Shown in pieces: positions 18,708 through 27,504 of a stretch of 64,000 bases of DNA. The position numbers and the translations under genes were made by a program. Where the stretch lies: contig NZ_FMHI01000021.1 in assembly GCF_900090145.1 (NCBI RefSeq), positions 88,940-152,939 of the forward strand. The letters run 5' to 3'. The stretch comes from Streptomyces sp. WMMB 322. Lineage in GTDB: Bacteria; Actinomycetota; Actinomycetes; Streptomycetales; Streptomycetaceae. The notes beneath the pieces are model-generated. The model saw nothing but the letters and a program-made list of their open reading frames with translations, was not told the DNA's origin and searched no databases. How positions within the stretch are numbered: position 1 is the first letter of the stretch; each line of letters begins with the position of its first letter.

Positions 18708-20477
18708 GTGCCTCAACTACGTCTCGCACTGAACCAGATCGACTCGACCGTCGGCGACCTCGAGGGCAATGCCGAGGCCGTCCTGAGGTGGACCCGGCAC
18801 TCGGCCGGGCAAGGGGCGCACCTCGTGGCGTTCCCCGAGATGATGCTCACCGGGTACCCCGTGGAGGACCTGGCGCTGCGCGGCTCGTTCGTCGACGCCA
18901 GCCGCGCCGCACTGCGCACGCTCGCGCGGAGGCTGGCCGACGAGGACCTGGGCGACGTGCCCGTCGTCGTGGGTTATCTCGACCGCGCCGAGCACGTGCG
19001 GGCGACGCTGGGCAGCCCGGCGGGCGCACCACAGAACGCCGCGGCCGTGCTGCACGGAGGCGAGGTCGTGCTGACCTTCGCCAAGCACCATCTGCCCAAC
19101 TACGGCGTATTCGACGAGTTCCGCTACTTCGTGCCGGGACGCTCCCTGCCCGTCGTCCGCGTGCACGGGGTCGACGTCGCGCTCGCGATCTGCGAGGACC
19201 TGTGGCAGAGCGGCGGCCGGGTGCCCGCCGCCCGTGACGCGGGGGCCGGACTGCTGCTCTCCGTCAACGCCTCCCCGTACGAGCGCGACAAGGACGACAC
19301 CCGCCTGGACCTGGTGCGCAGGCGGGCCCAGGAGGCCGGCTGCACCACGGCGTATCTGGCGATGACGGGCGGGCAGGACGAGCTGGTCTTCGACGGCGAC
19401 TCGATCGTCGTCGGCGCCGACGGCGAAGTCGTCGCACGCGCCCCGCAGTTCGAGGAGTGCTGCGTCGTTGTGGACCTGGAGCTGCCGGCCGCCGCGGCCG
19501 AGCCGCCCTCCGGCACCGTCGACGACGGGCTGACCGTCGAGCACGTCGTCCTCTCCGGGGACCCCCTGCCCCCGTACGAGCCGGAGGCGGCGGGCACCGA
19601 GGCACCCCGCATGGAGGACGACGAGGAGATCTACACGGCGCTCGTCGTGGGCCTTCGCGCGTACGCGGCCAAGAACGGCTTCCGCTCCGTGGTGCTCGGC
19701 CTCTCGGGCGGCATCGACTCCGCGCTGTGCGCCGTGATCGCCTGCGACGCCCTCGGGCCCGGGAACGTCAACGCCGTCTCGATGCCCTCGCGTTACTCCT
19801 CGCAGCACTCGAAGGACGACGCCGCCGAACTGGCACGGCGAACCGGCCTGTCCTTCCGCACGGTGCCGATCGGCCCGATGTTCGACGCCTTCATGAAGAA
19901 CCTGGAGCTGACCGGCGTCGCCGAGGAGAACCTCCAGTCCCGGCTGCGCGGCGTCACGCTGATGGGCATCTCCAACCAGGAGGGCCACATCGTGCTCGCG
20001 CCGGGCAACAAGTCCGAGCTCGCATGCGGGTATTCGACGCTCTACGGCGACTCCGTCGGCGCCTACGGGCCGATCAAGGACGTCTACAAGACGAACGTCT
20101 TCCGCCTGGCGAAGTGGCGCAACCGCGCGGCCGCCGAGCGCGGCGAGACACCGCCCATCCCGGAGAACAGCATCGCCAAGCCGCCGAGCGCGGAGCTGCG
20201 CCCCGGCCAGGTCGACACCGACTCCCTTCCCGACTACGACGTGCTGGACCGCATCCTGAAGCTGTACGTGGACGGCGACGTGGGCCTCGAGGGGATCGTC
20301 GCGCGCGGCTTCGACCCGGAAGTCGTCGGACGGGTGCTGCGCATGACGGACGCCGCCGAGTACAAGCGCCGCCAGTACCCGCCGGGCACGAAGATCTCCG
20401 CGAAGGGCTTCGGCAAGGACCGCCGGCTTCCCATCACCAACCGCTGGCGGGAGAAGGCGGACGGCGACGCGGACTGA
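18708..20477 (+). CDS. nadE: Glutamine-dependent NAD+ synthetase
   Basis: 589 aa. The N-terminal nitrilase-like glutaminase domain shows the Glu-Lys-Cys triad (FPEMMLTGYP, TFAKHHLPNYG, AICEDLWQSGG). The C-terminal synthetase domain has the ATP-pyrophosphatase loop GLSGGIDSALC and carries out the last step of NAD synthesis. GTG 18708 is preferred because the family starts PQLRLALNQID. A TACAGT box (18695-18700) ends 7 nt upstream, fitting a leaderless mRNA. GTG 18699 with AGAGAG upstream is a possible alternative adding three residues. Confidence 0.95.
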   Translation: MPQLRLALNQIDSTVGDLEGNAEAVLRWTRHSAGQGAHLVAFPEMMLTGYPVEDLALRGSFVDASRAALRTLARRLADEDLGDVPVVVGYLDRAEHVRATLGSPAGAPQNAAAVLHGGEVVLTFAKHHLPNYGVFDEFRYFVPGRSLPVVRVHGVDVALAICEDLWQSGGRVPAARDAGAGLLLSVNASPYERDKDDTRLDLVRRRAQEAGCTTAYLAMTGGQDELVFDGDSIVVGADGEVVARAPQFEECCVVVDLELPAAAAEPPSGTVDDGLTVEHVVLSGDPLPPYEPEAAGTEAPRMEDDEEIYTALVVGLRAYAAKNGFRSVVLGLSGGIDSALCAVIACDALGPGNVNAVSMPSRYSSQHSKDDAAELARRTGLSFRTVPIGPMFDAFMKNLELTGVAEENLQSRLRGVTLMGISNQEGHIVLAPGNKSELACGYSTLYGDSVGAYGPIKDVYKTNVFRLAKWRNRAAAERGETPPIPENSIAKPPSAELRPGQVDTDSLPDYDVLDRILKLYVDGDVGLEGIVARGFDPEVVGRVLRMTDAAEYKRRQYPPGTKISAKGFGKDRRLPITNRWREKADGDAD

Positions 20478-20608
20478 GACGCGGCGACCGCCCGCATCTC
20501 AGTCCGCGTCGCCGTGCGTTCATCGACCGGAGGGGGCGTACGCCCACAGCCCCCGCCCCGATGGCGGCGCCGCGCCCGGCGACCGCGCAGCCGCCCCACC
20601 CACGGCAA

Positions 20609-20634
20609 CGGGCCCGTGCCGGAGCACGGGCCCG
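20609..20634. terminator. Bidirectional terminator between nadE and the MFS gene
   Basis: A perfect 11-bp stem, CGGGCCCGTGC (20609-20619) with GCACGGGCCCG (20624-20634), closes on a 4-nt loop. It lies between two convergent genes. Confidence 0.8.
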
Positions 20635-20680
20635 TACCGGAGGGGCGGCGGCCGGCGAACACGCGCCGCCGCCCGGCAGG

Positions 20681-21904
20681 TCACCCGGAGACGCTCTCCG
20701 CCGGGCGTACCCGGCGCAGGCGCGGAACGCCGCGGGCGACGATGCGCGAGCGCGAGGCGGTCGTGCCGCGGTCCAGCACCCCCGCCAGCACGGCGATGCC
20801 GAGGCCGCTCAGCGCCAGCACCACGCCCACGAGCATGGGCGAACGCCAGCCCCAGCCCGCCGCGATGGCGACGCCGCCGAGCCAGGCTCCGCCCGCGTTG
20901 GCCAGGTTGAACGCGGACTGGTTTCCGGCGGAGGCCAGCGTCGGCGCGTGCCGCGCGTTCTGCATGATCAGCATCTGCAGCGGTGTGGTGGTCATGAAGC
21001 CGAGCCCGCCGAGCACCACGACCATCGTCATCGCGGCCCACTTGATGTCGACGACCGAGTGGAAGACGAGCATCGCGGCTGCGAGTGCGCCGAGGCCCCC
21101 GTAGAGCGTGGGCCGCAGGGCGCGGTCGGTGAGCGGACCGGCGGCCAGGGCACCCAGCGTCATCCCGATGCCGAAGAGCGCGAGCACGATCGTCATCGAG
21201 GAGGAGGCGAGTCCGGTGACCTCCGTCATGATCGAGGCGAGGTAGCTGTAGACCGCGAAGACTCCGCCGAAGCCGAAGACCGCGGTCAGCAGGCCGAGTA
21301 CGACCTGCCGGTGGCCGAGAGCGCGGACCTCGTGGCCCACGCCCCGCTGGTGCTCCAGCGGCAGGTGCGGTACGAGCGCGGCGAGGCTCACCATGGCGAG
21401 CACACCGATGGCGCTGACGACGAGGAACGTCGACCGCCAGCCGAGCGCCTGTCCGACGGCGGTGCCGGCCGGTACGCCGACGATGTTGGCGACGGTCAGC
21501 CCCAGGAACATCGTCGCGACGGCGCGTGCCCGGCGGTCCTCCGTCACGAGGCGTGCGGCGACGACGGCGCCGACGCCGAAGAAGGCCCCGTGCGGCAGGC
21601 CCGCCAGCACACGGCCGGCAAGCAGCCAGCCGTAGCCGGGCGCCAGCGCGGAGGCGAGGTTGCCGACGGTGAAGAGGCCCATGAGCAGCACCAGCATCCG
21701 CTTGCGCGGGACGCGGGAACCGACGGCGGTGAGGATCGGCGCACCTATGACGACGCCGATGGCGTAGGCGGAGACGAGATGGCCGGCGGTGGGCACGGAA
21801 GTCCCCATGTCATCCGCGACGTTGGGAAGCAGCCCCATCATCACGAACTCGGTCGTGCCAATTCCGAAGGCGCTGATCGCAAGGGCGAGCAAGGCCAGAG
21901 GCAT
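20681..21904 (-). CDS. MFS drug/sugar efflux transporter (DHA1, AraJ-like)
   Basis: 407 aa with about 12 hydrophobic helices. The N-terminus is LALAISAFGIGTTEFVMMG, a hallmark of the arabinose-efflux/chloramphenicol-resistance subgroup. Motif A-like SRVPRKRMLVLLMG and the central loop support proton-driven export. AAAGG precedes the ATG. The gene is isolated between two terminators. The exported compound is unknown. Confidence 0.88.
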   Translation of the reverse strand: MPLALLALAISAFGIGTTEFVMMGLLPNVADDMGTSVPTAGHLVSAYAIGVVIGAPILTAVGSRVPRKRMLVLLMGLFTVGNLASALAPGYGWLLAGRVLAGLPHGAFFGVGAVVAARLVTEDRRARAVATMFLGLTVANIVGVPAGTAVGQALGWRSTFLVVSAIGVLAMVSLAALVPHLPLEHQRGVGHEVRALGHRQVVLGLLTAVFGFGGVFAVYSYLASIMTEVTGLASSSMTIVLALFGIGMTLGALAAGPLTDRALRPTLYGGLGALAAAMLVFHSVVDIKWAAMTMVVVLGGLGFMTTTPLQMLIMQNARHAPTLASAGNQSAFNLANAGGAWLGGVAIAAGWGWRSPMLVGVVLALSGLGIAVLAGVLDRGTTASRSRIVARGVPRLRRVRPAESVSG

Positions 21905-22123
21905 GGGCGGGAAACCTTTCAGGGCAGGGTCGAGCAGAGCTCGGGAAGTTCAGGGATGTGTGTGCTCGGCGTGCGCACCGAGGGCGCCTTCGGGCGTCTG
22001 CCGCCCTGGCACAGCTTCTTATGTTCTCACACTGAACAAAGTCTCTCAGACGTCGCGCCGCCGTGGCCACCATCTGTGTCTCAGGACAGCAACAACCCGC
22101 CGGAACAGGCGTGATTCACACCA

Positions 22124-22156
22124 CGGGCCGCCAGGAACTGCTGTCCTGGCGGCCCG
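22124..22156. terminator. Terminator of the EEP-family gene
   Basis: CGGGCCGCCAGGA (22124-22136) pairs perfectly with TCCTGGCGGCCCG (22144-22156) over a 7-nt loop. It is 80 bp past the stop of the gene at 22236 and in front of the next minus-strand gene. Confidence 0.8.
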
Positions 22157-22235
22157 TTGACCGGCGCTTGTGCGCCCGGTGCCGTGCATTGCGTGCGTGA
22201 TGTGCGGGCGCGTGTGAAGAGCGCCACCACCCGCG

Positions 22236-23276
22236 TCAGAAGTCGACGGAGGCCGCCACCGGAAGGTGGTCGCTGCCAGTGGTGGGCAGCGACCAGGAGG
22301 CGACCGGCTCCAGCCCCTTCACCATGATCTGGTCGATCCGCGTCGTCGGGAACGAGGCCGGCCAGCTGAAGCCCGGGCCGTCTCCCGCCGCACCCTGCGT
22401 CGAGCGCATCTGGGACGTGACGGGCGCGAGGGCACGGTCGTTCATGGTGCCGTTGAGGTCCCCGAGCAGCACCTTCCTGCCCGTGGCGTCCTGCGCTATG
22501 GCCCTGCCGAGCGCCTCGGCACTGTCGTCCCGCTGCCCGGCGGTGAAACCGGAGGCGAACTCCAGCCGCACGGACGGCAGATGGGCCGCGTACACGGCGA
22601 CATCGCCCTTCGGCGTGGCCACCGTGGCGCGCATCGCCCGGGGCCAGCCCATCTTGATGTCGACGGTCCGCGCGTCCCGCATCGGGTACTTGCTCCACAC
22701 ACCGACCGTGCCCACGCGCTTGTGATGGCGGTACGCGCCGGCCAGCTCCTTGTCGTACTGCTCTGCCTGGGCTCCCGCGACCTCCTCCAGGGCGACGATG
22801 TCGGCTCCGGAGCCGGAGAGTTCACGCGCAGTGCGCGCCGGGTCGGGGTTGCTTGCGTTGACGTTGTGCGTGACGACGGTGAGATCGCCGCCGGTGCCGG
22901 ACTTGGGCGTGAACTGCCCGCCGAAGAGGTTCAGCCACACGAGGGCGGGCAGCACGAGCGCCACCAGCGCGATCACGGACCGGCGCAGCAGAGCCAGCAG
23001 CGCCAGTACGGGCACGAGAGCGCCGCCCCAGGGAAGGAAGGTCTCCCACAGCGAGCCCAGGTTGCCGATGGTGTTGGGCACCTCGGAGTGCAGGAAGAGG
23101 GCGAGTCCGAGCAGCAGGGCGAGCGCGGCGAGGATCCAGCCGCGACGCCAGGCGCCCGGCCCGCCCCAGCCGGCGAACACCCTGGGCGCGGAACTCCCGT
23201 ACCGGCGGGACCGGGCCCCGGCCCCGTGCCGCTCGCCGGAAGTCTTCGAGGCCTCCGCCATGTACGCGCGTGCCAT
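22236..23276 (-). CDS. Membrane-anchored endonuclease/exonuclease/phosphatase (EEP) family protein
   Basis: 346 aa. After ~45 basic residues there are three membrane helices (about 47-120: GWILAALALLLGLALFLHSE and two more). The EEP domain then runs to the end: DLTVVTHNVNASNPD, DIVALEEVAG (metal-binding Glu), LLGDLNGTMND and the C-terminal GSDHLPVAASVDF with the catalytic Asp-His. Such proteins hydrolyse phosphodiesters or phosphomonoesters, with the active domain probably outside the membrane. It is a single gene with its own terminator. The natural substrate is unknown. Confidence 0.88.
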   Translation of the reverse strand: MARAYMAEASKTSGERHGAGARSRRYGSSAPRVFAGWGGPGAWRRGWILAALALLLGLALFLHSEVPNTIGNLGSLWETFLPWGGALVPVLALLALLRRSVIALVALVLPALVWLNLFGGQFTPKSGTGGDLTVVTHNVNASNPDPARTARELSGSGADIVALEEVAGAQAEQYDKELAGAYRHHKRVGTVGVWSKYPMRDARTVDIKMGWPRAMRATVATPKGDVAVYAAHLPSVRLEFASGFTAGQRDDSAEALGRAIAQDATGRKVLLGDLNGTMNDRALAPVTSQMRSTQGAAGDGPGFSWPASFPTTRIDQIMVKGLEPVASWSLPTTGSDHLPVAASVDF

Positions 23277-23557
23277 CCGCTGTCCTCACTCGCTTGCCGT
23301 CGTTGTCGAACCATAGGTGATGCGGAACGGGTAGTTCCTGTCCGGCGAATGTCCCGCACAACGCCCCTGCCCGCCACGGCGGGTTGGGGGAATCCCCATG
23401 TGTGGTGCAGGACGAACTCCCGGCCAGGTGAGGTTCCTGCCCGGGGCCGGTCCGCGGGAGCTGTGACGGATCACGCACACGCCCCCGGAGGACCCCGCTC
23501 CTCCGCGCCCGCCGCCCAACGCGCAGCGAGCGACCGGACAGGCGGGAGCGTCCGCGC

Positions 23558-24178
23558 TCACCCGCCGGGGCGCACCCCGTCCAGCACGGAGTCGACGATC
23601 TGCTCGGCGAGCCCCTCGGGGAGATCCTTTCCCTCGTGCAGGACCGTACGGGTGAGCATCGGCCCGGTGAAGAGCTCTCCGAGCAGGCCCAGGTCGATGT
23701 CGTCGCGCAGTTCGCCGCAGGAGACGCCGCGCCGCAGCACGCCGTGCAGGGTCTCGCGGCGGGCCTTGATGACGCTGTCGTGGTACTGCTGCCACAGCTT
23801 CGGGTGGCTCTTGACGTGGCTCGTCATGGTGCGCAGGACGGCGGACTGGCGCTTGGCCATCCCCACCCGCCGGTACCACTCGAGGAGCGCGACGAGGTCG
23901 TCCCGTACGGACTCGCCCCGCGGTGCGGCCGGAGGCTCCTCCAGCGCGTCGACGACGGCCAGCAGCAGTTCGTCCTTGCCGCCGGGCCAGCGCCGGTAGA
24001 CGGTCGCCTTCCCGACTCCCGCGACCCGTGCGACGCCCTCGATGGACAGGGCGTCGATCGACGTGCCCTCCTCCAGCAGCCGCAGCACTCCCTCGATGAT
24101 GGCGCGCTCCGCCGCCTCGCTTCGCGGGCGGCCCCGCCGCACGGGCGCGGCGCCGGACGCCGACGGCGTCGGATTCAT
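23558..24178 (-). CDS. TetR-family regulator
   Basis: 206 aa from the ATG at 24178; the longer frame upstream lacks family resemblance. The DNA-binding domain is at about 15-65 (RAIIEGVLRLLEEG, IEGVARVAGVGKATVYRRW), followed by a helical ligand-binding domain. It lies 195 bp downstream of a DHA2 exporter gene on the same strand and is likely its repressor. A clear TetR-style palindrome sits in front of the exporter. Confidence 0.9.
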   Translation of the reverse strand: MNPTPSASGAAPVRRGRPRSEAAERAIIEGVLRLLEEGTSIDALSIEGVARVAGVGKATVYRRWPGGKDELLLAVVDALEEPPAAPRGESVRDDLVALLEWYRRVGMAKRQSAVLRTMTSHVKSHPKLWQQYHDSVIKARRETLHGVLRRGVSCGELRDDIDLGLLGELFTGPMLTRTVLHEGKDLPEGLAEQIVDSVLDGVRPGG

Positions 24179-24373
24179 CGTGGTGCTCCTTCGGTCACGG
24201 GCTTCCGCCCGGTCCTTCGCGGGCTTCGGGCCGCTTGCGTCGCGGGCCGCGGCAGCGGTCGCGGTGCCGGGCCGGCGGACGCCGCCGGAGGCCGCTTCGC
24301 AACTGCCGGCGGGGTCGCACGATTCTGTCACGGCCCGGCCCCTGCGCCCCTCCGGCAACCGCGCGCGTTCCCG

Positions 24374-25969
24374 TCAACGCCCGGCGCCGACCGGCGTGTT
24401 GGTCTCGTCCTGCTCCGGCTCTCCGGCCTCGCCCGTCCGCGCCTGCGGTTTGCCCGGCAGCCACAGGGCGACGACCAGCGCTCCCAGCAGCGCCACGGCG
24501 GCCGAGCCGAGCACCGTCACGTGCATCGCGTCGATGAAGGCGTCCTTGGCCGGGCCCACCAACTCCCGTCCCGCGGGCCCCAGTCGGGACGCCACGGCCA
24601 GTGTCCCCTCGATCGACTCGGCGGCGGCGTGCCGCGTGCCCTCCGGCAGCGGCAGCTGCGCCAGCCGGCCCTCGATGCCCTCCCGGTAGCGCGCCGAGAG
24701 CAGCGAACCGAGCACGGCCACCCCCATGGCGCCGCCGACCTGCCGGAAGGTGTTGTTGACCGCCGACCCCGAGCCCGCCTTCTCGCGCGGCAGCGACTGC
24801 ATGATCGAGACCGTGGCGGGCGGCATGATGTGCGCCATCGCCGTGCCCTGGACGAAGAAGACCACCTCCAGCGCCCACACCGGCGTCGTACGGCCGAAGA
24901 GCACGAACGCCGCCATACCCGCCCCCACCAGCACCATCCCGCCCGCGCAGACGGCCTTCGCGCCGAAGCGGTCCACGACCAGCCGCGCACGCGGCGCGAA
25001 GACGAGCTGCGCGAGGGCGAGCGGAGTCATCAGCAGCCCGGCCTCCAGCGCCGAGAAGCCGCGCACGCTCTGCATGTAGAAGACCGCGAAGAACGTCACG
25101 CCCATCAGCGCGAAGAAGACCAGGGCGATGGCGGTGACGGCCGCGGAGAACGCGGGATTGCGGAAGTACGTGACGTCGATGGCGGGGTGGTCGCTGCGCC
25201 GCTCGTGGAAGACGAAGGCGGCCAGGACGGCCACTCCCCCGCCCAGGGGCAGCAGCACCCCGGGGTCGGTGAAGTCGGCGAGCTGGCCTCCCTTGATGAT
25301 CCCGTAGACCAGCAGCACCAGACCGGCGACGGACAGCAGCACGCCCAGCGGGTCCAGCCGCCCGGGCCGCGGGTCACGGGAGTCGGGGACCAGCAGCACC
25401 ATCGCCGCGAGAGCCACGAGGACGATCGGCACGTTGACCAGGAAGACCGAGCCCCACCAGTAGTGCTCCAGCAGCGCGCCGCCCGTGACGGGGCCGACGG
25501 CGATGCCGAGCCCGACGCCGCCCGCCCAGATGCCGATGGCCTTGGGTTGCTCGTCCCGTTCGAAGACGTTCATGAGGATGGCGAGGGTGGAGGGCATGAC
25601 GAACGCGCCTCCGAAGCCCATCACGGCACGGAACGCGATGAGCTGGCCCGGCGAGGTGGCCAGGGCGGCGAGGACGGAGCCCAGGCCGAAGACGACGAGC
25701 CCGAAGAGGAGCACCCTGCGCCGTCCCAGCCGGTCGCCCAGCAGGCCCGCCGTGAAGAGGAGCCCGGCGAAGACGAGCGTGTAGGAGTTGATCGCCCACT
25801 CCAACTCGCTCTGGCTCGCGCCGAGTCCGGTCGGCGCGGGCTGGGCGATGGTCTTCATCGCCACGTTGAGGATCGAGTTGTCCAGGACGACTATCAGCAG
25901 GCTCAGCATCAGCACGCCGAGGATCACCCAGCGTCGGCGGTGCACGTTCTGGGGCACGGGGGAACTCAT
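24374..25969 (-). CDS. MFS drug efflux transporter, DHA2 (EmrB/QacA) type
   Basis: 531 aa with about 14 membrane helices, from the ATG at 25969. DHA2 landmarks: WVILGVLMLSLLIVVLDNSI (motif D1), GDRLGRRRVLLFG (motif A) and a helix-rich second half with a large C-terminal loop (RYREGIEGRLAQLPLPEG) before the last helix. It is expected to export hydrophobic drugs by proton antiport. It is followed by a tetR gene and preceded by an operator, a self-contained inducible efflux unit. Confidence 0.92.
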   Translation of the reverse strand: MSSPVPQNVHRRRWVILGVLMLSLLIVVLDNSILNVAMKTIAQPAPTGLGASQSELEWAINSYTLVFAGLLFTAGLLGDRLGRRRVLLFGLVVFGLGSVLAALATSPGQLIAFRAVMGFGGAFVMPSTLAILMNVFERDEQPKAIGIWAGGVGLGIAVGPVTGGALLEHYWWGSVFLVNVPIVLVALAAMVLLVPDSRDPRPGRLDPLGVLLSVAGLVLLVYGIIKGGQLADFTDPGVLLPLGGGVAVLAAFVFHERRSDHPAIDVTYFRNPAFSAAVTAIALVFFALMGVTFFAVFYMQSVRGFSALEAGLLMTPLALAQLVFAPRARLVVDRFGAKAVCAGGMVLVGAGMAAFVLFGRTTPVWALEVVFFVQGTAMAHIMPPATVSIMQSLPREKAGSGSAVNNTFRQVGGAMGVAVLGSLLSARYREGIEGRLAQLPLPEGTRHAAAESIEGTLAVASRLGPAGRELVGPAKDAFIDAMHVTVLGSAAVALLGALVVALWLPGKPQARTGEAGEPEQDETNTPVGAGR

Positions 25970-25988
25970 GGCCGGAACTCTACCGTAT

Positions 25989-26015
25989 TCCGATACGAGG
26001 CCGTCTCGTATTGGA
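25989..26015. promoter_or_regulatory. Probable TetR operator upstream of the DHA2 exporter
   Basis: ATACGAG (25993-25999) and CTCGTAT (26005-26011) form a perfect inverted repeat around GCCGT. The symmetry extends with one mismatch to TCC and GGA at the outer ends (25989-26015). It lies 20 bp upstream of the exporter ATG, overlapping the promoter region, in an unusually AT-rich spot. Confidence 0.8.
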
Positions 26016-26085
26016 TAGGGCGTGGCCCCGGCTCCTCCCGGTCCATCGTTCTCTTCCTTCGCCCGACGGCGCGTGCCAGCATGGA

Positions 26086-26185
26086 GGGGTCTCCCCGGGC
26101 GAACGCCATTGGGGTCTCCCCAGGCGAACGCCATTGGGGTCTCCCCAGGCGAACGCCATTGGGGTCTCCCCAGGCGAACGCCTAG
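26086..26185. repeat. Four 25-bp tandem repeats upstream of panB
   Basis: The unit begins GGGGTCTCCCC and continues AGGCGAACGCCATT. Copies start at 26086, 26111, 26136 and 26161. Copies 2 and 3 are identical; the first has CCCCGGG instead of CCCCAGG and the last diverges after AACGCC. Each unit contains the inverted repeats GGGG-TCT-CCCC and GGCG-AA-CGCC, so the transcript could fold into a row of small hairpins. No spacers separate units, so it is not a CRISPR array. Confidence 0.95.
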
Positions 26186-26246
26186 GGGACGTATCCGGGG
26201 ACGCCGTCAGGTGCCTCGAGACGACAACACACAGGAGCGTTCAGCC

Positions 26247-27125
26247 ATGTCTGATGCGCAGAAACAGGACCGCGTCCCTGAAGGGCCGTCCAAGAAGCAG
26301 CCCGCGGCCCTCTACGGCGGCGTACGCAACCGCCGCGTCACCGTCCGCGACCTCGGTTCCGCGAAGGACCGCGGCGAGCGGTGGCCCATGCTCACCGCCT
26401 ACGACGCCATGACGGCCTCCGTCTTCGACGAGGCGGGCATCCCCGTCCTGCTCGTCGGCGATTCCATGGGCAACTGCCACCTCGGCTACGAGACCACCGT
26501 GCCGGTGACCCTCGACGAGATGACCATGCTCACCGCCGCCGTCGTACGGGGGACCGAACGGGCCCTGATCGTCGCGGACCTCCCCTTCGGCACGTACCAG
26601 GAAGGCCCCGTACAGGCGTTGCGCAGCGCCACCCGGCTCGTCAAGGAGGCGGGAGCCGGTGCGGTGAAGCTGGAGGGCGGCGAGCGGTCGGCGCACCAGA
26701 TCGAGCTGATGGTGCAGTCCGGCATCCCGGTCATGGCCCATGTCGGCCTCACGCCGCAGTCCGTGCACGCGATGGGCTACCGGGTGCAGGGCCGCGGCGA
26801 GGAGGCGGCGCAGCAGCTGCTGCGCGACGCCAAGTCGGTGCAGGACGCGGGCGCGTTCGCGGTCGTGCTGGAAGCCGTCCCGGCCGGACTCGCCGCCGAG
26901 GTCACCCGCTCTCTGCACGTGCCGACCATCGGCATCGGCGCCGGCGCGGAGACCGACGCCCAGGTGCTGGTGTGGACGGACATGGCGGGGATGACGGCCG
27001 GCCGCGTGCCGAGCTTCGTCAAGCAGTACGCACAGCTGCGCCAAACCCTCGGCGACGCGGCGAAGGAGTTCGCACAGGACGTGATCGCGGGCGACTTCCC
27101 CGAGGAGCGGCACAGCTTCGCCTGA
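26247..27125 (+). CDS. panB: 3-methyl-2-oxobutanoate hydroxymethyltransferase
   Basis: 292 aa; ATG 26247 has AGGAG ~9 nt upstream. It makes ketopantoate from 2-oxoisovalerate and 5,10-methylene-THF, the first committed step to pantothenate and CoA. TIM-barrel landmarks: MLTAYDAMTASVFDEAGI, LLVGDSMGN (metal-binding Asp), KLEGGER, HVGLTPQSVHAMGYRVQG, VLEAVPAGLA (catalytic Glu) and TIGIGAG. The first ~35 residues are a polar extension. The leader contains four 25-bp repeats. No other pan genes lie next to it. Confidence 0.96.
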   Translation: MSDAQKQDRVPEGPSKKQPAALYGGVRNRRVTVRDLGSAKDRGERWPMLTAYDAMTASVFDEAGIPVLLVGDSMGNCHLGYETTVPVTLDEMTMLTAAVVRGTERALIVADLPFGTYQEGPVQALRSATRLVKEAGAGAVKLEGGERSAHQIELMVQSGIPVMAHVGLTPQSVHAMGYRVQGRGEEAAQQLLRDAKSVQDAGAFAVVLEAVPAGLAAEVTRSLHVPTIGIGAGAETDAQVLVWTDMAGMTAGRVPSFVKQYAQLRQTLGDAAKEFAQDVIAGDFPEERHSFA

Positions 27126-27190
27126 CGGCCGGTTCGAGGGCGCCCGACACCCCGGTCGAAGGCGCCGGTTCCGCGAGGGCCCCGGGCCCC

Positions 27191-27248
27191 GGAGCTCGGG
27201 GTTCCGCGGGCCCCGGGCCCCGGGGCTCGGAGCTCGGGGTTCCGCGGG
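27191..27248. repeat. 20-bp direct repeat downstream of panB
   Basis: GGAGCTCGGGGTTCCGCGGG occurs at 27191-27210 and again at 27229-27248, separated by 18 bp of CCCCGGG-rich sequence. It lies between the panB stop and its terminator in non-coding DNA. Confidence 0.8.
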
Positions 27249-27262
27249 CGCCGGGGCCCGGG

Positions 27263-27296
27263 GCACGGTCACGGGCCGCCCGGCCCGTGACCGTGC
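27263..27296 (+). terminator. Terminator downstream of panB
   Basis: A perfect 15-bp stem (27263-27277 with 27282-27296) on a 4-nt loop, starting GCACGGTCACGGGCC. It is the strongest hairpin in the panB downstream region. Confidence 0.85.
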
Positions 27297-27504
27297 CGCA
27301 TGCTGCGTGAGCCGGGCCGTCCCGTGCGTATCCCGCGCCGGACGGCCCCGTTCACGAACGAGCGCCGGCCGGGGTCCGCAGATGTACGGCACGACGCTGC
27401 GCCGTAGGTGCATTCCAGGACCTTCCGGTCGTCATCGGGACGAACTCCCGCAAGGCACGGGACCGTTGGCCCGCCCCGTCACGCTCCGGGTACGGTCTGA
27501 CCCC

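Noticed and set aside
19457..22114. An 885-residue plus-strand frame overlapping nadE and the MFS gene
   Set aside because: It is Arg/Gly-rich, antisense to or out of frame with two well-supported genes, and has no domain.
26086..26185. CRISPR array
   Set aside because: The 25-bp units abut each other without spacers and no cas genes are present.
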